The notes beneath the pieces were generated by a model. That model worked only from the letters and a program-made list of their open reading frames with translations, searched no databases and had not been told where the DNA came from. Positions 25,901 to 52,830 of a DNA stretch of 64,000 nt are shown here, piece by piece. Within the stretch, counting starts at the first letter, position 1. Every line of letters starts with the position of its first letter. The stretch covers positions 85,208,243 to 85,272,242 of the forward strand of contig CM063283.1 in the NCBI GenBank assembly GCA_032173965.1, read 5' to 3'. This DNA is from Sitta carolinensis. Taxonomy: Eukaryota; Chordata; Aves; Passeriformes; Sittidae. Both the position numbers and the translations under genes were made by a program.

Positions 25901-28900
25901 ACTGTGGACATAGCAAAATCTCCAAACAGTAAAACAAGTAATTAATAATTTAATTGCCTTTGTATGCATTATCCTGTTTAATTGTGTAACATAATTTAAT
26001 ACGAAAATAAACAAAAGCAACATTTTATTTTCTAGTTTGGCTTGGAACTGATCCCCAAAATACTTCTATTTTTTCTTGAGTGAATGGAACAAACACAGTT
26101 GATTTTAAATCCCAGTTTTTTACTCGTACAGCAGAAGGGAAGGAGTGAGACAGAGGAGCATTACAGATGTAGCATTTACTCTATGTTTCTCACTAAAGAG
26201 GAAAGGACTGACTACAAAGCACAAGTACTGTTTGTATGCCATGTAGTTATTTTTGTAATATCCCTATGTTGTACTTGGGTAAATCTCTCACTGAAGCCAA
26301 TATAAGTTTTGCCTGAGGGAGGAATAAGACCAGGGCTCTCACAGGGGACATTTTACATTAAGTAGTTTATTATATTTTTGTCTCACGATGGAAGAATGAA
26401 ATAGGTGAAAGTTACTAAAGCTCTTGTTTGTATTGATCACAAATGAAACGTGATTTCTGGTATATACTATGAAACACAGATAAGAGTATGCCATATTTAT
26501 TTGTAATCATAATCAGAGCTATATTAGTTGGATGGGCAGTGAATTTGCTATTTCTACTTAAATTTTAGATATTTATTTATTTATTGTAAAAACTTTTTTT
26601 TCCAATAATTGGGTCAAAATGCAGCAACTAAAAAAATACTAATGCAAAAGATAAAAATAATTTAAAGTATTGTGGAGCAAGGGAAGAAATGCTAACCAAT
26701 CTAATAAATAAGGCAGTTTAAAGCATTTGTGACAGCTACTGTGATATATGTACATACTTTACAGCATAAATTACTGTACAGAATACTCCGTTTATTAACC
26801 TGTGTAAACAATATTGCCTGCTGTACGGGGGACATATTGGTGGATTATGGTCAGCAGGAAGATAAACTGCTTTAGCAGGGTGGGGGAGGCCTCAGGTAGC
26901 ACATCCTCAGAGAGCAACATTAGCATTATTTTATGAGCTGCAAACAAAGCCTTCTCAACTTGAATAATTTTACAAAAAGTCCGCTGACATTTGTTGCTAT
27001 AAGCGAAATATGGAAATGAACGTCTGTGGTTTGTTACAAAAATAATTCTAGTCATAAACTGTTCTCTGCATACCTCACCTGGCCAGGGATCCTTGCTCAC
27101 GAGTTTGCTGTGTGAAATGGGAGATGGGGAAGAGTCACAATGCGCCAGTAACTTGCTGTGTGCTGCCTGCACTGCCAGTCAACACCTGACCCCACACTGG
27201 GATTGCCACGCTGCCTTTTCAGTCACTGGTGCTACTTGCAGCATGGGACATGGGGAGAGAACCCAGTGACTGTTGCAACTGGCAGGAGAAGTAATGATGA
27301 ATATAAGCCTCCTGTTATTTTGCCCACCCTGAACTGTCTTCCACACCCATTTGTTTGCCTCACCCATCTACAGCGTGGTTTGCTTTTGGCTTTGGCATGG
27401 TGGCAACTCCACAGAGAGTCTCTGTAGGATGCCTACTGCCACATGGCACTGGCCAGCAGATATCACTGCAGTCCAGGTTTCCATACTCAAAATGCCCAGG
27501 AAGGCAGGGAGTTACCAAAAGCAGTGTGTATGTGAAGCCATGATTTGTTACTCTGGCTATCGTCTCCATTTGCCATGGTCAGCACAGAGCAATGCTCCTG
27601 CACAGGAGGATGAGGAATTATTGCCCAGAGAGTAATTCCCACATCGCCTGACTCCTCTGCTTTGGCTCCTGCCCTTCCTGTTGCCATCTTTGAAAAGAGA
27701 AAACAGCACTGCAAACAGCACTGGGCTGCTCTGGAGCTCCCAACACCACGGCTTTCTGCCTCCACCAAGAGCAAGGAAACCCAGCCCTAGGAGCTGCTGT
27801 GGGACTACTAGTCTGCTGGCAGGCCATGAGTTTTAAGGTGTCCCTGTGTGGTCTACGGGCTGTTCATCACCATTTTCACATAATGAATTGAAAAATGCTT
27901 TTGCATTTCCATAAAAAAGAGTAATACTGGCCTCACTTGGGCTCACAGCCAATCTTATCTCTTTCATCATCTACAGAAAAATTTTCTCCTTGTTTAAAGC
28001 AGGACAGCTCTACTTCCAGGCAACATAAGAAAAAAGTGCCTGCAAGTGTTTAGTAAACTGTAAAAAGTATTTTATTGATATTTCAGTAATCTTAATCAAG
28101 AAAGATGCACGTTAGTGTTCAAGGATCTACTTTGGATTTAGGCCTAGTAGATTACAGAATGGTCAAGAGGTGGTCCAAGTCTGAAACATATGCTTGAAAC
28201 ATCTGAGAAATAAATGTATTTACCATATACGTATTTTCCTGCATATGTGCTTCCTCCCAGCATGACCTCAGCCCCATCCTGCCTCAGCCCCATCCTGAGA
28301 TATTTACCAATTTCATCAGGCATTCCTGTCACCAACATGTATGACCATAAACTTGGGGTGGGTTTCATAGCACCTCTATATCTCAGCTCATTACCCCAAT
28401 CCCTTCTTTAGCCAGTGAAGACAAACGAGCATTTCTAGGGTGAGATTCCTTGCAGTTATTTTAGACCTTCAGTACAAGATGAGGTGATTTCCAACTTCTG
28501 TGTTTAAATCAGAATCTCTTTTCTCTCTCATTCCACCTGCTTTTCCTATTTAACCCCAGTGAATTGTTATGAGGCTGACTGTATCTTCCCTGGCCTAAAG
28601 AAGGTCATTGTACAGGTGAGACCACCAGCTCCTGCTGGTTCTACTGCAGGGCCATCAAAAGTGGCAAAGCTCACTCAAGCAGACTGGTGGCACAGGCTGA
28701 GGCACTGGGCCAGAAGATGCTGCTGGCAGCCCTCCAGCTGCACTGCTGTTTCAAACAAGGCATTTGAGTCACCAGCATTAAGGGCTTTTGGTCCCCTGAT
28801 TACTGGTCCCTCCCATTTGCCTTTCCCTGCAGAGAAGAGCTGTCAACAACTGTGAACGGACTCATCAGTACTCAGGAACTGAATTCACTTGCTAGAATTA

Positions 28901-29090
28901 ATGGGAGAAGATAGACGCCACTCCCACAGATAGAGTGGGAATGAGAAGAAAGCATGAAGGTCCTGAACTGCTTGGAGCAGCTCTGCACTGCCTTTCACCT
29001 TTTTCCTGTGACCAGTTTCAACTCTACTTTATCCTGCATGTCGCAAGCTGGGAGATGGAATTGAGGAAGAAAATGTCTACAACTGCAGGA
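19961..29090. other. Intergenic DNA with one possible orphan exon
   Basis: Mostly AT-rich, with a 21-base T run at 22369-22389, a T-rich tract near 21149-21172 and an AU-rich ATTTATTTATTTATT motif near 26570-26584. The only coding-like item is the minus-strand signal-peptide-like frame at 24759-24626, listed separately. The open frames around 27150-27830 and 28559-28855 have no recognisable domain. Confidence 0.4.
24626..24759 (-). CDS. Possible orphan first coding exon with signal peptide (unrecognised)
   Basis: From ATG at 24759 (A at -3) the minus strand reads MTHDG, then a hydrophobic core LTLALLLLITAGRLLLG, then QENGQRMVSSGTACTIEGWEI. The frame meets a usable splice donor ACCAG|GTACCT at 24626/24625; if not spliced it stops at 24598. 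A short N-region, a 17-residue hydrophobic core and a polar continuation with a Cys look like a secreted or membrane protein's first coding exon. I could not find a matching second exon on the minus strand below it, nor name a family. It may be chance, a pseudogene remnant or a lineage-specific gene. Confidence 0.2.
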
Positions 29091-29094
29091 AGGG

Positions 29095-29890
29095 ACCTCA
29101 GAGGGAGAGAGGACCCTCATGTGAACCTCATGAGGCCCAACGAGGTCAATTATATGGCCCTGTCTCTGTGTTTGTCCAAGCCTCAGGATCAGTACAGATG
29201 AGGGATGTACTGATTGAGAGTAGTCCTGCTGGGAAGGACCCAGGGGTGCTGGTGTATGAGGCTGGACATAAGCCAGCAATGTGCCCTTGCAACCCAGAAA
29301 GCTAAAAAACGCATGGCCAGCTGGTCAAGGGAGGTGATTCTCCCTTCTACTCTACTGTTGTGAGACCCCACCTGAGTGCAGTGTCCAGCTCTGGGGTTTC
29401 AGGAGGGTACAGGAAAGACATGGACCTGTTGGAGCAGGTCCAAGGGAGGCTATGAAGATGGTCAGAGGGATGGGGCATGTCTCCTAGGAAGACAGGCTGT
29501 GAGAGCTGGGAATCACCCTAGAGAAGAGCAGGTTCTGGGGAGATCTTACTCTGGTCTTTCTGTACACAAAGGGGGCTTAAAAGAAAGATGGAGAAAAACT
29601 TTGCTAGGGCCTGTAGTGACAGGACAAGGGGAAACAGTTTTCAAGTGAAGGAGGGTAAATTTAGATTAGGTCTAAGGAAGAAATTCTTTATTGTGAGTGT
29701 GGTGAGACACAGGAACAGGTTGGCCTGAGAAGCTGTGGATGCCCCACCCCTGGAAATATTCAAGTCCAGACTGGATGAGGCTTTGAACAACCTGGTCTAG
29801 TGAAAGCTGTCCCTGCCCACTGCAGTGGCACTGGAACTAGATGATTTTCAAGGTCTCTTTCAACCCAAACCCTTCTGTGATTCTATGATA
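29095..29890 (+). mobile_element. CR1 LINE 3' fragment, plus orientation
   Basis: AACCTCATGAGGCCCAACGAGGTCAA, ACTGATTGAGAGTAGTCCTGCTGGGAAGGACCCAGGGGTGCTGGTG and CTGGACATAAGCCAGCAATGTGCCCTTGCA follow the CR1 ORF2 3' end. It then passes through the CR1 3' UTR to TTCTGTGATTCTATGATAAAT at 29872-29892. The copy is 5'-truncated with several internal deletions; the ORF is broken. Nearby open frames on both strands are its shadows. Confidence 0.92.
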
Positions 29891-30879
29891 AATCTAAACT
29901 GCAAAGGAAAATATGCTTTTTAAAATAGAGGTATATTCCAAAATGGAAGTGAGAAAAAGTATAAAAAGGGCTTGTCTTTTGGTAAATGTTATCTATGTCT
30001 AGCTTGTTCCTGCAGGAAATGTTTTCTTTCATGTCTGTTGACAGGGTGACAATCCCATATGTAAGAATGCCAAGTGGAGGAGAGAAGGATAACTGCTGCT
30101 AAGATAGGACTTGTTAGTATTGACTGAATAACATCAACCATGTTAGAAACATTTTGTTGATTTGACTGGTGTTCAGTCCTTGGTGAATTGCTTTATTGAT
30201 AACTTCTAGGGGTAATGTGTCCAAACAGAGCTGGAAGTTTGCCCTGGGGATACTGGCCAACAATGGTGTGATTTGGGAAGATCACTCCCCGAACATTGTG
30301 TTCCCAACCTATCTCTGACTTCCCACTTTGGTTACTTGTAATGTGCATCAAAGTCAAACACATATTTCGTGATGAGAGACTTTTTAAAAAAATGTTTTGT
30401 TAAGCAACTAGTTCTTTGCAATGCACCATTTAAAAAGAAAATTTCCATTGATTTGAAGTTATGTGAAGCTGGATTTGGATTAATACATTATGTGAATACT
30501 TCTGAGGCTGTTTTGAGGAACATACTTCGTACAAATTTCTTTTGCAGCAATACAAAGTGACTGAAAGACATAAAAATATTTGAAATTCTTAGGATGGCCA
30601 TGCAGCACTTAGTTAATCTATGCTGCTTGTCCCATTATGTACTGCTGTGATTCTTACTCTCTGCCAGGACCAAAATCTTAGATACTCTGGGAATGGCAAT
30701 TTCACCCAGGCTGTGACACCCCTTGGCGCTTTTTTATACACTCTGGTACTTACACTAAGAGCTTACATAGTATTTAAGGATTTTGTGGGTCTTGTAGCTC
30801 TGGACTCAGGGGTGAAATTCATCCAGTGTATTTAGCAGTTTTTTCCATAGCTCTTCAACAGCACTTTCCTTCTGAGGAT
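29891..30879. other. Intergenic AT-rich DNA, nothing recognised
   Basis: No exon or element is recognised between the CR1 copy and the MIR relic. Confidence 0.4.
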
Positions 30880-30990
30880 ACAAAGTGATTTGCAAACATT
30901 AATTAATTCTTATAAAGCCCTATGAGGCAGATAAATGTTAAGTATCCCTGTGTTAGTACATGTGAGAAACATGAGACCTGAGCGCCTTAT
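30880..30990 (+). mobile_element. MIR (CORE-SINE) relic, plus orientation
   Basis: CAAAGTGATTTGCAAACATTAATTAATTCTTATAAAGCCCTATGAGGCAG matches the MIR 3' part in order (AAAG-GCTTTACA-ACATTA, CCCTATGAGG). It is followed by a decayed version of the TTATTATCCCCATTTTACAGATGAG block. An amniote-age element, so divergence is expected. Confidence 0.6.
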
Positions 30991-32010
30991 CATTCATGCT
31001 CTTCACTGTATTTGCTCCCAAATACAGTGGGCCAGAGGAAATCCCCCATTTTTCCACTAATTCTGTTGTTTTCCTTGGACCTTCTGGAATTCTTTGAGGG
31101 CATCAGGGATAAGGCTGGGCTTCAAGCTACAGTGTGTGAAATTCAAGCTACACAAATTGCAAAAGTGAAGGAACCTTGATGTATTTCTTGCTGGTTTGGG
31201 GGCCAAAAAGCACGGCCCTTTACGCAACCTGTGAGTTACTTGCTCTGTGTTCCAGCATCCCATTGGAAAGGTAGCTTGGGCTGCCAAAACAGGAAACATC
31301 CCTGAAAGTCAGGCATACTTGTGGGCTACCAAGAGCAATAGGGCTAGACAGCAAGTTGAGGCAGAGGAATTACTTGAAGAGTTGCCCCAGCTGGTTCTCA
31401 CCCATCTCACTGAGGAAAACCATAGTCTTTTGAAAGACCAAGGGAAGCTTTAAATCTTAGTGCTTTTCCTCACTGTAGCTTTAGTCAGGTTAGCACACAC
31501 AGGACCTAAAGTGACTTTCCCAGTTTATTAATTAACCTTAAGAGCAATTTTCAGCACGGGAGCCAGTGACGCTGGAAATGGAGGCTTGGCCTTTTTGAGG
31601 GCAAACAGGAGCTTTGTGAAAGTCAGTAAAGTAGCTAAATTGTCATGCTAAAAATATTGGCTGAGAGACATAGTTCCACATTTTTGAGACATACTAGACG
31701 TAATATCTAATGCTTTTCTGAATGCATTCTGACAAATTTATCTATGGTTACACGCCTTCTCAGTCCTTGATGCACGGCATATAACCTAGTGTAACAGTTA
31801 TAATTATGATACTGATCAGACCAACCAAGCATTTTTAAGACATGAAAACTAGACTAATTCTTTAGTTTCAAACACAGTGAGGTCAAACACGTGATGTAAA
31901 TGATAACAAAATGAGAGGCATGTCAGGTCTGTGCCAGACAGACGTCTGTTGTTACCTTAACAAGTCAGTATACTTCAGGCATTGTTTGTATTCCTATTGT
32001 GTCAGGAGAT
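30991..32010. other. Intergenic DNA beyond the probable AFF3 poly(A) site
   Basis: Nothing recognised. A second AATAAA on the minus strand near 31515 could serve as an alternative AFF3 poly(A) signal. Confidence 0.35.
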
Positions 32011-35000
32011 TTTATTCTTTAGTTTGAGGATTCTCCCTGAATGGAGGAGGGAAATGTTGCCATTGCTGTGAACAAGAAACATTTCTTTCTGACATATTAA
32101 GCATTAAGAAGATTATGTAAAGACAAGGCATATTGCAGAAGGAGATGCTCTTAATACAGCTTTCACCGCGAACCCACAGCCTGCCAAAAATTTAGGAGAG
32201 TTAAAAAACCTATTGCTTTTGACAATCTTTTAATTTTAAAAAAATCATCTTGTAAAAAGATCAAGGAATTCACTGTTATTTACATAAAATTCAAACTCCT
32301 GCTTAAAATCATGAATCATTTAATGTCACATCTGCAGGATATCTAGACAGATGCCATTAATCCAAGTCATTTTGCAAATTCCAATTTCATTTGGATTAAA
32401 ACCTACAACTAAGTCAGTGAATAGCATACACTGTACATGCGTTAAGGCTGGTGACTACTAAAGTCTCTTGGGTAGATAAACTAAGTACAGATTAGCTAGG
32501 TATAAGTGTATGTCCTCATCTGGGAAAGAAAAGATATCCTGACATTTCAGATTTGAATCAGCAGCCATGAAAAATGGTCGAACATTTGTATTACAAAAGA
32601 GATACTATGGCACAGTCCTGAAGGTGCATTTCATATAAATTAATTAGCTACACAAATCATTTTAACAACAGCTACTGCACTTCTGAGGTGATATGGCTGC
32701 TCAGTGATGACTACTTGATGATCAATGGTAGGCACTAGTAATATCCTTCATGCTGAATGACTTTCATTACTATTTAGATTTACAGTATATACATATGTAT
32801 TTGTATGTACACTTGGGGCATGAACGTCTTAGCCTCCTTTACCTAAGGTCTTCTGTTCACTATAATCTCTTCCTTTGGAGCTCTGTGATATTTGGACAGA
32901 AGAAATAGGCAAACAAGGGGTTTGGGTATCCTGCCATGTGACAGGAAGGACTATGCCTGGCTTTTGACCACACTTGAACCTCTGCATATGTTTTGTTCTT
33001 ACCTGACACTCATGCCACCATGCCATACTCTAAAGGATTAATGCCAAGGGCTCTGTATGATCTTGCTGTCTGTGAGGGTCCTATAGGCCATTCTGGCTTT
33101 GTCAAGTCCACCTGCAATACACAGTTCCTTTGAATCCATTCCCATTGCTGTATCAACTCTTACTGATTCAGAAGCCTCTGTTTGTAAGCAAACCTCTTCC
33201 TCCAGGCATAATCCTTCTGGATTTGTACAGACTGACTTCTTACTTTTCCCAAATTGAACCTGAATGTTGCTATGGATAAAAAAGCCTGCATGTTCCTGGA
33301 CTTTTACAGCAGATTAAAATAAGTCAGTGTCTTTCATTGAACTGCAAAGAAGGACAGTCTCCTCTGGTCCCATCCACAACACACAGGATCTTTGACTCAC
33401 AGTGTGATATGCCTAAGACTATTCAGGTTCTTAAAATGGTGCATATGCTTAACTAGACCAGACCTAAAATCACATGCACTTTTGCAGACCAGGCCCTAAG
33501 AAGATGAAATTAAGTATTTGTTTTCATTGTGCCACATTCAGTCATCCAATCAGCAGCAACCCTATACAGCAAATAGCCTGCACAAAAGAGTATTCCAAAT
33601 AACCTCACTAAAATAGTATAGCTGCAAGAAACCCTATAGAGAAAAGGCCAAACCTCTAATCCATTCATCATGTTGCACCACGATAAATTAAGGCTCAGTG
33701 TGCTCATCAGACAACATGGATGATGCCAGCACAAAAACTAAAAACCAGTAAGATTTCCATGGAAGCAATAGGTATTTTAGCTGAAATAACTCAAAATAAG
33801 ACCAATGTACAGGAAAGGACATTCATCTACAGAGATGCTTAGTACTTGGAAATGTTACAACGGAACAGCATTAATTCTTGCATTTCTTTGAAGTTTCTTG
33901 ACATATTATATCCATACAAAGAGTTCATCATGATTAAGAAAAATATCCCGATCTTAGTAAAATAAACATGCTTCAAAGTTCCATATTTGAAACTGAAATG
34001 CCACATGTGCAATAAAACTAAACTCCATTTAAGGCAAGTAATATATGTTACTTCTAAAATTTCTCAACGTTAAATATCAGAAAGGGCTCCCAAACCCCCA
34101 AACTTATCTGAAGATAAACATCATAGGCACCGTCAAAGAAAACAGAAGCTAATCTAGCTGGAGTTTCACTCTCCTGATCTGAGGAGAAATCCTGCAGTGC
34201 CTGTGGAGGGCACGGATGCAGCTGACAGAATTCATTGCTACTAGTTTAGCAAATCCTGACAGACTTCCACAGCTGGAGATCAGGCAAGTGATAAACAGAA
34301 AGGCACCGATCAAGTTCTCCACGATACTTGTGACGAAACAAATTGTGTTCCTTCTGGGGTGGGTGACAGTCAGGGCTAAGGGAGACGGCAGGACTCAGGT
34401 CATGTATTTTGTCATTTAAAGGCAAGTACATGTTCTCTCCTAAAGCCAGCCACATGGTAACACTCAAGTCCATGCTAAGAGGTGACCACCGCCACAGGGA
34501 TTCTCTTGAGGGAAGTATCTGAGCACCGATGGGCACATAAATATTGGCCCAGGATGGCTTGGGGCTGAGCAGTTCCATGGTGGCTGCTTCAGAGAACACA
34601 GTGAATGCTCAGAGTCTGAGCAATAGCTGGAGTTATGGTGAGCAGCCTTGGTAGAAAAACACAGCTATGTGGGGCTCAGTGTGCTCATAAGCCCACTCTT
34701 TACCATGGGGTACATGAAGTCTGTGTTACCAAAGACATTTGGCTGAGAAATTGTGCCATATTGTTTGATATCTTTTCTTCAAAATGCATCTCTTCAAAAA
34801 TGGGGGATGGAATAAAAAAAGGCAGCAAGGACCAATTAATCAACCATTTGTATCAGTGGCTACTTCTACTTGTATCTTCTATTGAAAGTGTCTTTTGTAC
34901 TCACATATTCTTAGTATGTAAGCAAATTAGATTAGAAAATAACAGTAAAAGGGTTCAACTAGTGACTTGGACAACAACGGTCCATTGAAAGTCACCGGAG

Positions 35001-36388
35001 CTGTTAATTTGAGTAAAGGCAGCAAATCTGATTGCAAAAAAAATATAATATTTCCAATATAGAAGAAAACCCCGTAGATAATATGTGAAAACCACTGAAA
35101 ATGAACAAAAATGCACTGAGTGCAAGCACAGTTGATATGAACTGGCCTTGACCTCATCTGACCCAAATTAAACTCCCATTATTGTGGGATTAATTCTTCT
35201 GGCATGAAAAACACAGCCTGTCAACAGGAACTGAAAACATCCCGTAAATCAAGAAACGTTAAAACCTAGTTGAGGATTATGCATGAAGAGTGAGAGGATT
35301 ATGATAGAAAACAGTTCTTAGCCTGATGAGCAGCAAACTCAGCTTCCCAGATAAAGGAAATTGCATGTAATGCTCCCATACAGCCTGGAAGAAAATGTTG
35401 CAAGCTTCTGCTAGATGAAAAAGATATGAAAGTCAAAATCTGTGGGATGAAGCCTTCCCATGCAAAGCCAACAACTGTTATAAATATGTGTCTCTGTGTG
35501 TGTGCAGCTGAAATTAACACATTTTCCTTCCTAAGTGGATTACTGTTTGTCATATTTTTTCCTTATCTATTTACTGTCAGTAACAGAATGCAATTTTCCA
35601 CCATCTCTTTTAACTTCTTGCTATCAGCATTTCTGTTTTCAGGCCTTCCTTTTGCTTGATACTGCAGGTTGCACTGTTGGTGAGGAGCTGAACGAGACGT
35701 AAAGTTATTTAAAAAGACTATTAGGAGATAAAGAAATGCATGCAATTTGTTGAAACTTATTGCACATGAAGGAATGCTGTCTTTCTCCGACTTAATGCGG
35801 ACTACACAACTCCTCTCTGTGCTCCAGTGGAGAAGGAACAGGGAGATGGCACGTTAATATGGGAACTTCTCTGACGTGTCCATGCTCGCTGTAAAAATTC
35901 TCCATGTCTACGATTTGCCCTCATCCATTCCAGTTCAGGAAAGCCCTTGCGTATGTGCTTAAGCTCTGCTGAAGTCATCAGGATTTGAGTACAAGCTTAA
36001 AGTTAAGAATCTATTATGAGCTTTCCTGAATAGGGATCTGTGCTTATTGCACTTGGTTCAATCAACCCATAAGATTTTGGTTTCTGAGTTTTTCAGTACA
36101 AGAATAGAAAGGGTATGTTTGTGCATTAAGATCAGTTCTTTATAGTATTTCTAGTGTATGAAAATGTTTGGAGAGCGATACAGAACAATTAATTCTGAAG
36201 AGACATTCATTGTATATTGTACCTCTGTGCACATACATGTCTACGCTCAGAAGAATTTTGCTCAATATTGAAGAAATATTCACCTTTGTTTGGATCAATG
36301 CTGTAGCTGACTATTTCTGTAGCACAGTGTCCAGAATAACTGAATTATCCATGAAAGGGATACTGTCCATGTGAATGGCACACAGTCA
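32011..36388 (-). other. AFF3: Probable AFF3 3' untranslated region
   Basis: Immediately downstream of the AFF3 stop codon there is ~4.4 kb of AT-rich DNA that I could not match to any transposable element. I scanned for AATAAA on the minus strand below the stop. The first canonical signal I find is at 32016-32011 (TTTATT on the plus strand), with ATTAAA variants near 32320 and 32230. A 4-5 kb 3' UTR is plausible for this gene. The extent is inference: the sequence downstream of the signal is not clearly GU-rich, and no transcript evidence is available. Short open frames here (for example 34246-34599 on the minus strand) are not convincing genes. Confidence 0.35.
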
Positions 36389-51081
<14,693 letters not shown>

Positions 51082-51425
51082 CTGCCAGGGGAAAATAAGA
51101 AGACATTTTATTATTTTCTGAAATGCGGAATATTTTAAGGTTATTTTTCCCTTATTTTAACCTGATTTGCAAACATTTTTTATGAAGAAAATACACTTAT
51201 CATGTAACCATGCATCTTCTATTTTCAAATTGCTGCCTGTGGAGACAATAGCATTTATGGCTGTTCTCATTCTTTAGAAGTCAGTGATTCAAGTAAAGAA
51301 AGGCTAATAAAATGCATTTTTATGGATTATATAAACTGCTTCCCAAATTAGTGCAGTTCTGATCTGCAAAATGGATACATGCGTTAAGCAGAACAAGACA
51401 TTCTGTCTTCTCCTCTCCCTGGTGC

Positions 51426-52051
51426 TTGCTTATCTCTTTTTCTATTTCTCTATGTACATTGTTATTTGCCTTGGCTTCTCCCTCCTCTCAAAACAAGTGT
51501 GTGTTTAATCTCTCTTTGAAAACTCACATTGAACCTGCTTGCCTCCACGGCTACATCTCGCTCTTGTCCCTCTTATCTGTAAGCATGCTGAGTGATGTTT
51601 ACTTTTGCTTCCTGGAGTTCATCTCTGACTCAGTGCTGGACCACCTGCTGCCATTCCATTGGCATTCCTCATGCCAATTTCTCCACTGATTCCTCCTCAA
51701 ATAGATCTGGGAGATTCCATCCTTTCCTTAACCTACCTGACCTACTGACTGCAGGGCACAAATTCAACTTCTGCTTCTGTCCCAAAATTCACAAGTGTGT
51801 TTGTAACCAGATTTATCCACTCCCATTCAAACTGGAACCAAACCAATGTCTCCTTGTCAGTGAACTCCTCATGGCTGAAGCTAATTTCTTCATCTCCTCC
51901 CACAAGCTCTCCCTATGGCACCTTTATAAGTCACTGTAGAGAACAGCCATTTGCCATGTCATTTCAGACCATAACTTTGCATCTTCAGTCATTGCCTCTC
52001 ATAAAAACCTTCACATTTCCTGACCCTGCAGATTCTTCCTGTCTCATATAA
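51426..52051 (+). other. Pyrimidine-rich segment with overlapping open frames, possible old element
   Basis: A 620-bp stretch that is C/T-rich on the plus strand stays open in overlapping frames (51426-51689, 51592-51939, 51797-52051), as if a single ancestral frame had been broken by indels. The first frame contains DSVLDHLLPFHWHSS. I could not match it to a transposon family or gene. It is antisense to AFF3. Confidence 0.25.
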
Positions 52052-52353
52052 GTGGGAGGTGACCTTCTTTCTCTACTCATCTAAATTATGTCCTGTTCTC
52101 AGCTTACATTGTGGTTACTGCATCCTTGTCTCTCTCAGAGAGGGAAGGTTTGACTTGCAAAATAGTTTTCTTAGTATTGGTTAGTGTCATTGCTTTGTCC
52201 TCATCTCAAGAGAATGAGATATTCCTGAGTATTTGGAGTATGAATTCTGATATTTTTACTACTCAAGCTTTTAAGAGCTTGGTGTTGTAATGGTATGTTA
52301 TTATTGCCACTCAGCAGTCTGTTGTATGTTAACTCCAATAGGCAGCTCAGCTT

Positions 52354-52400
52354 CACTCACTCACTCACTCACTCACTCACCCAATCACTCACTCACCCAC
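52354..52400. repeat. (ACTC)n simple repeat
   Basis: About 11 tetranucleotide units with two interruptions (CACCCAAT, CACCCAC). Confidence 0.95.
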
Positions 52401-52494
52401 TTCCCTTCCATGGGATGGGGGAGAGAATCAGAAGAATAAAAGCACGGAAGAATAAAAGTAAGAAAACTTGTGCATTCAGATAAAGATAAGACAG

Positions 52495-52830
52495 GCTAAC
52501 AGATAAAGCAGAGTGGAACAAGGAATTCATCCACTGCTTCCCATGGGCAGGGAGGTGTTTAGCCATTGCATGGAAAGCAAGGTGTCAATGTGATTAACAG
52601 TGACTTGGGCAGACAAATGCCAGCACTCCAAATATTCACCCCTTCTTCCTTCTCTCAGCTTTATATGCTGTGTGACATCACATGGTGTGGACAGCAGGGG
52701 TCAGCAGTCCCAGCTGGTCCCTCCCAACTCCTTGCGCAACCCCAGCCTCCCTTCTGGAGGTGCGGGGTGACAGGCAGAAAAGGCCTTGAGGCAGAAAAGG
52801 CCATGAGACTATTCCACACCAAAAATATTA
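52495..52830 (+). mobile_element. Degraded LTR-like fragment of a passerine ERV family
   Basis: CATCCACTGCTTCCCATGGGCAGG, GTGTTTAGCCATTGCATGGAAAGCA, CTTGGGCAGACAAATGCCAGCACTCC, TATGCTGTGTGACATCACATGG and GCAGAAAAGGCCTTGA occur in the order that I recall from a common songbird LTR family. The expected 3' terminus is missing, and GCAGAAAAGGCC(T/A)TGAG is tandemly duplicated near the right end. Family identity rests on memory of the pattern, not on a search. Confidence 0.5.

Noticed and set aside
27150..27830. Cluster of overlapping 60-95 codon frames on both strands
   Set aside because: Moderately GC-rich DNA; frames on opposite strands are equally open and no motif or splice pair supports a gene.
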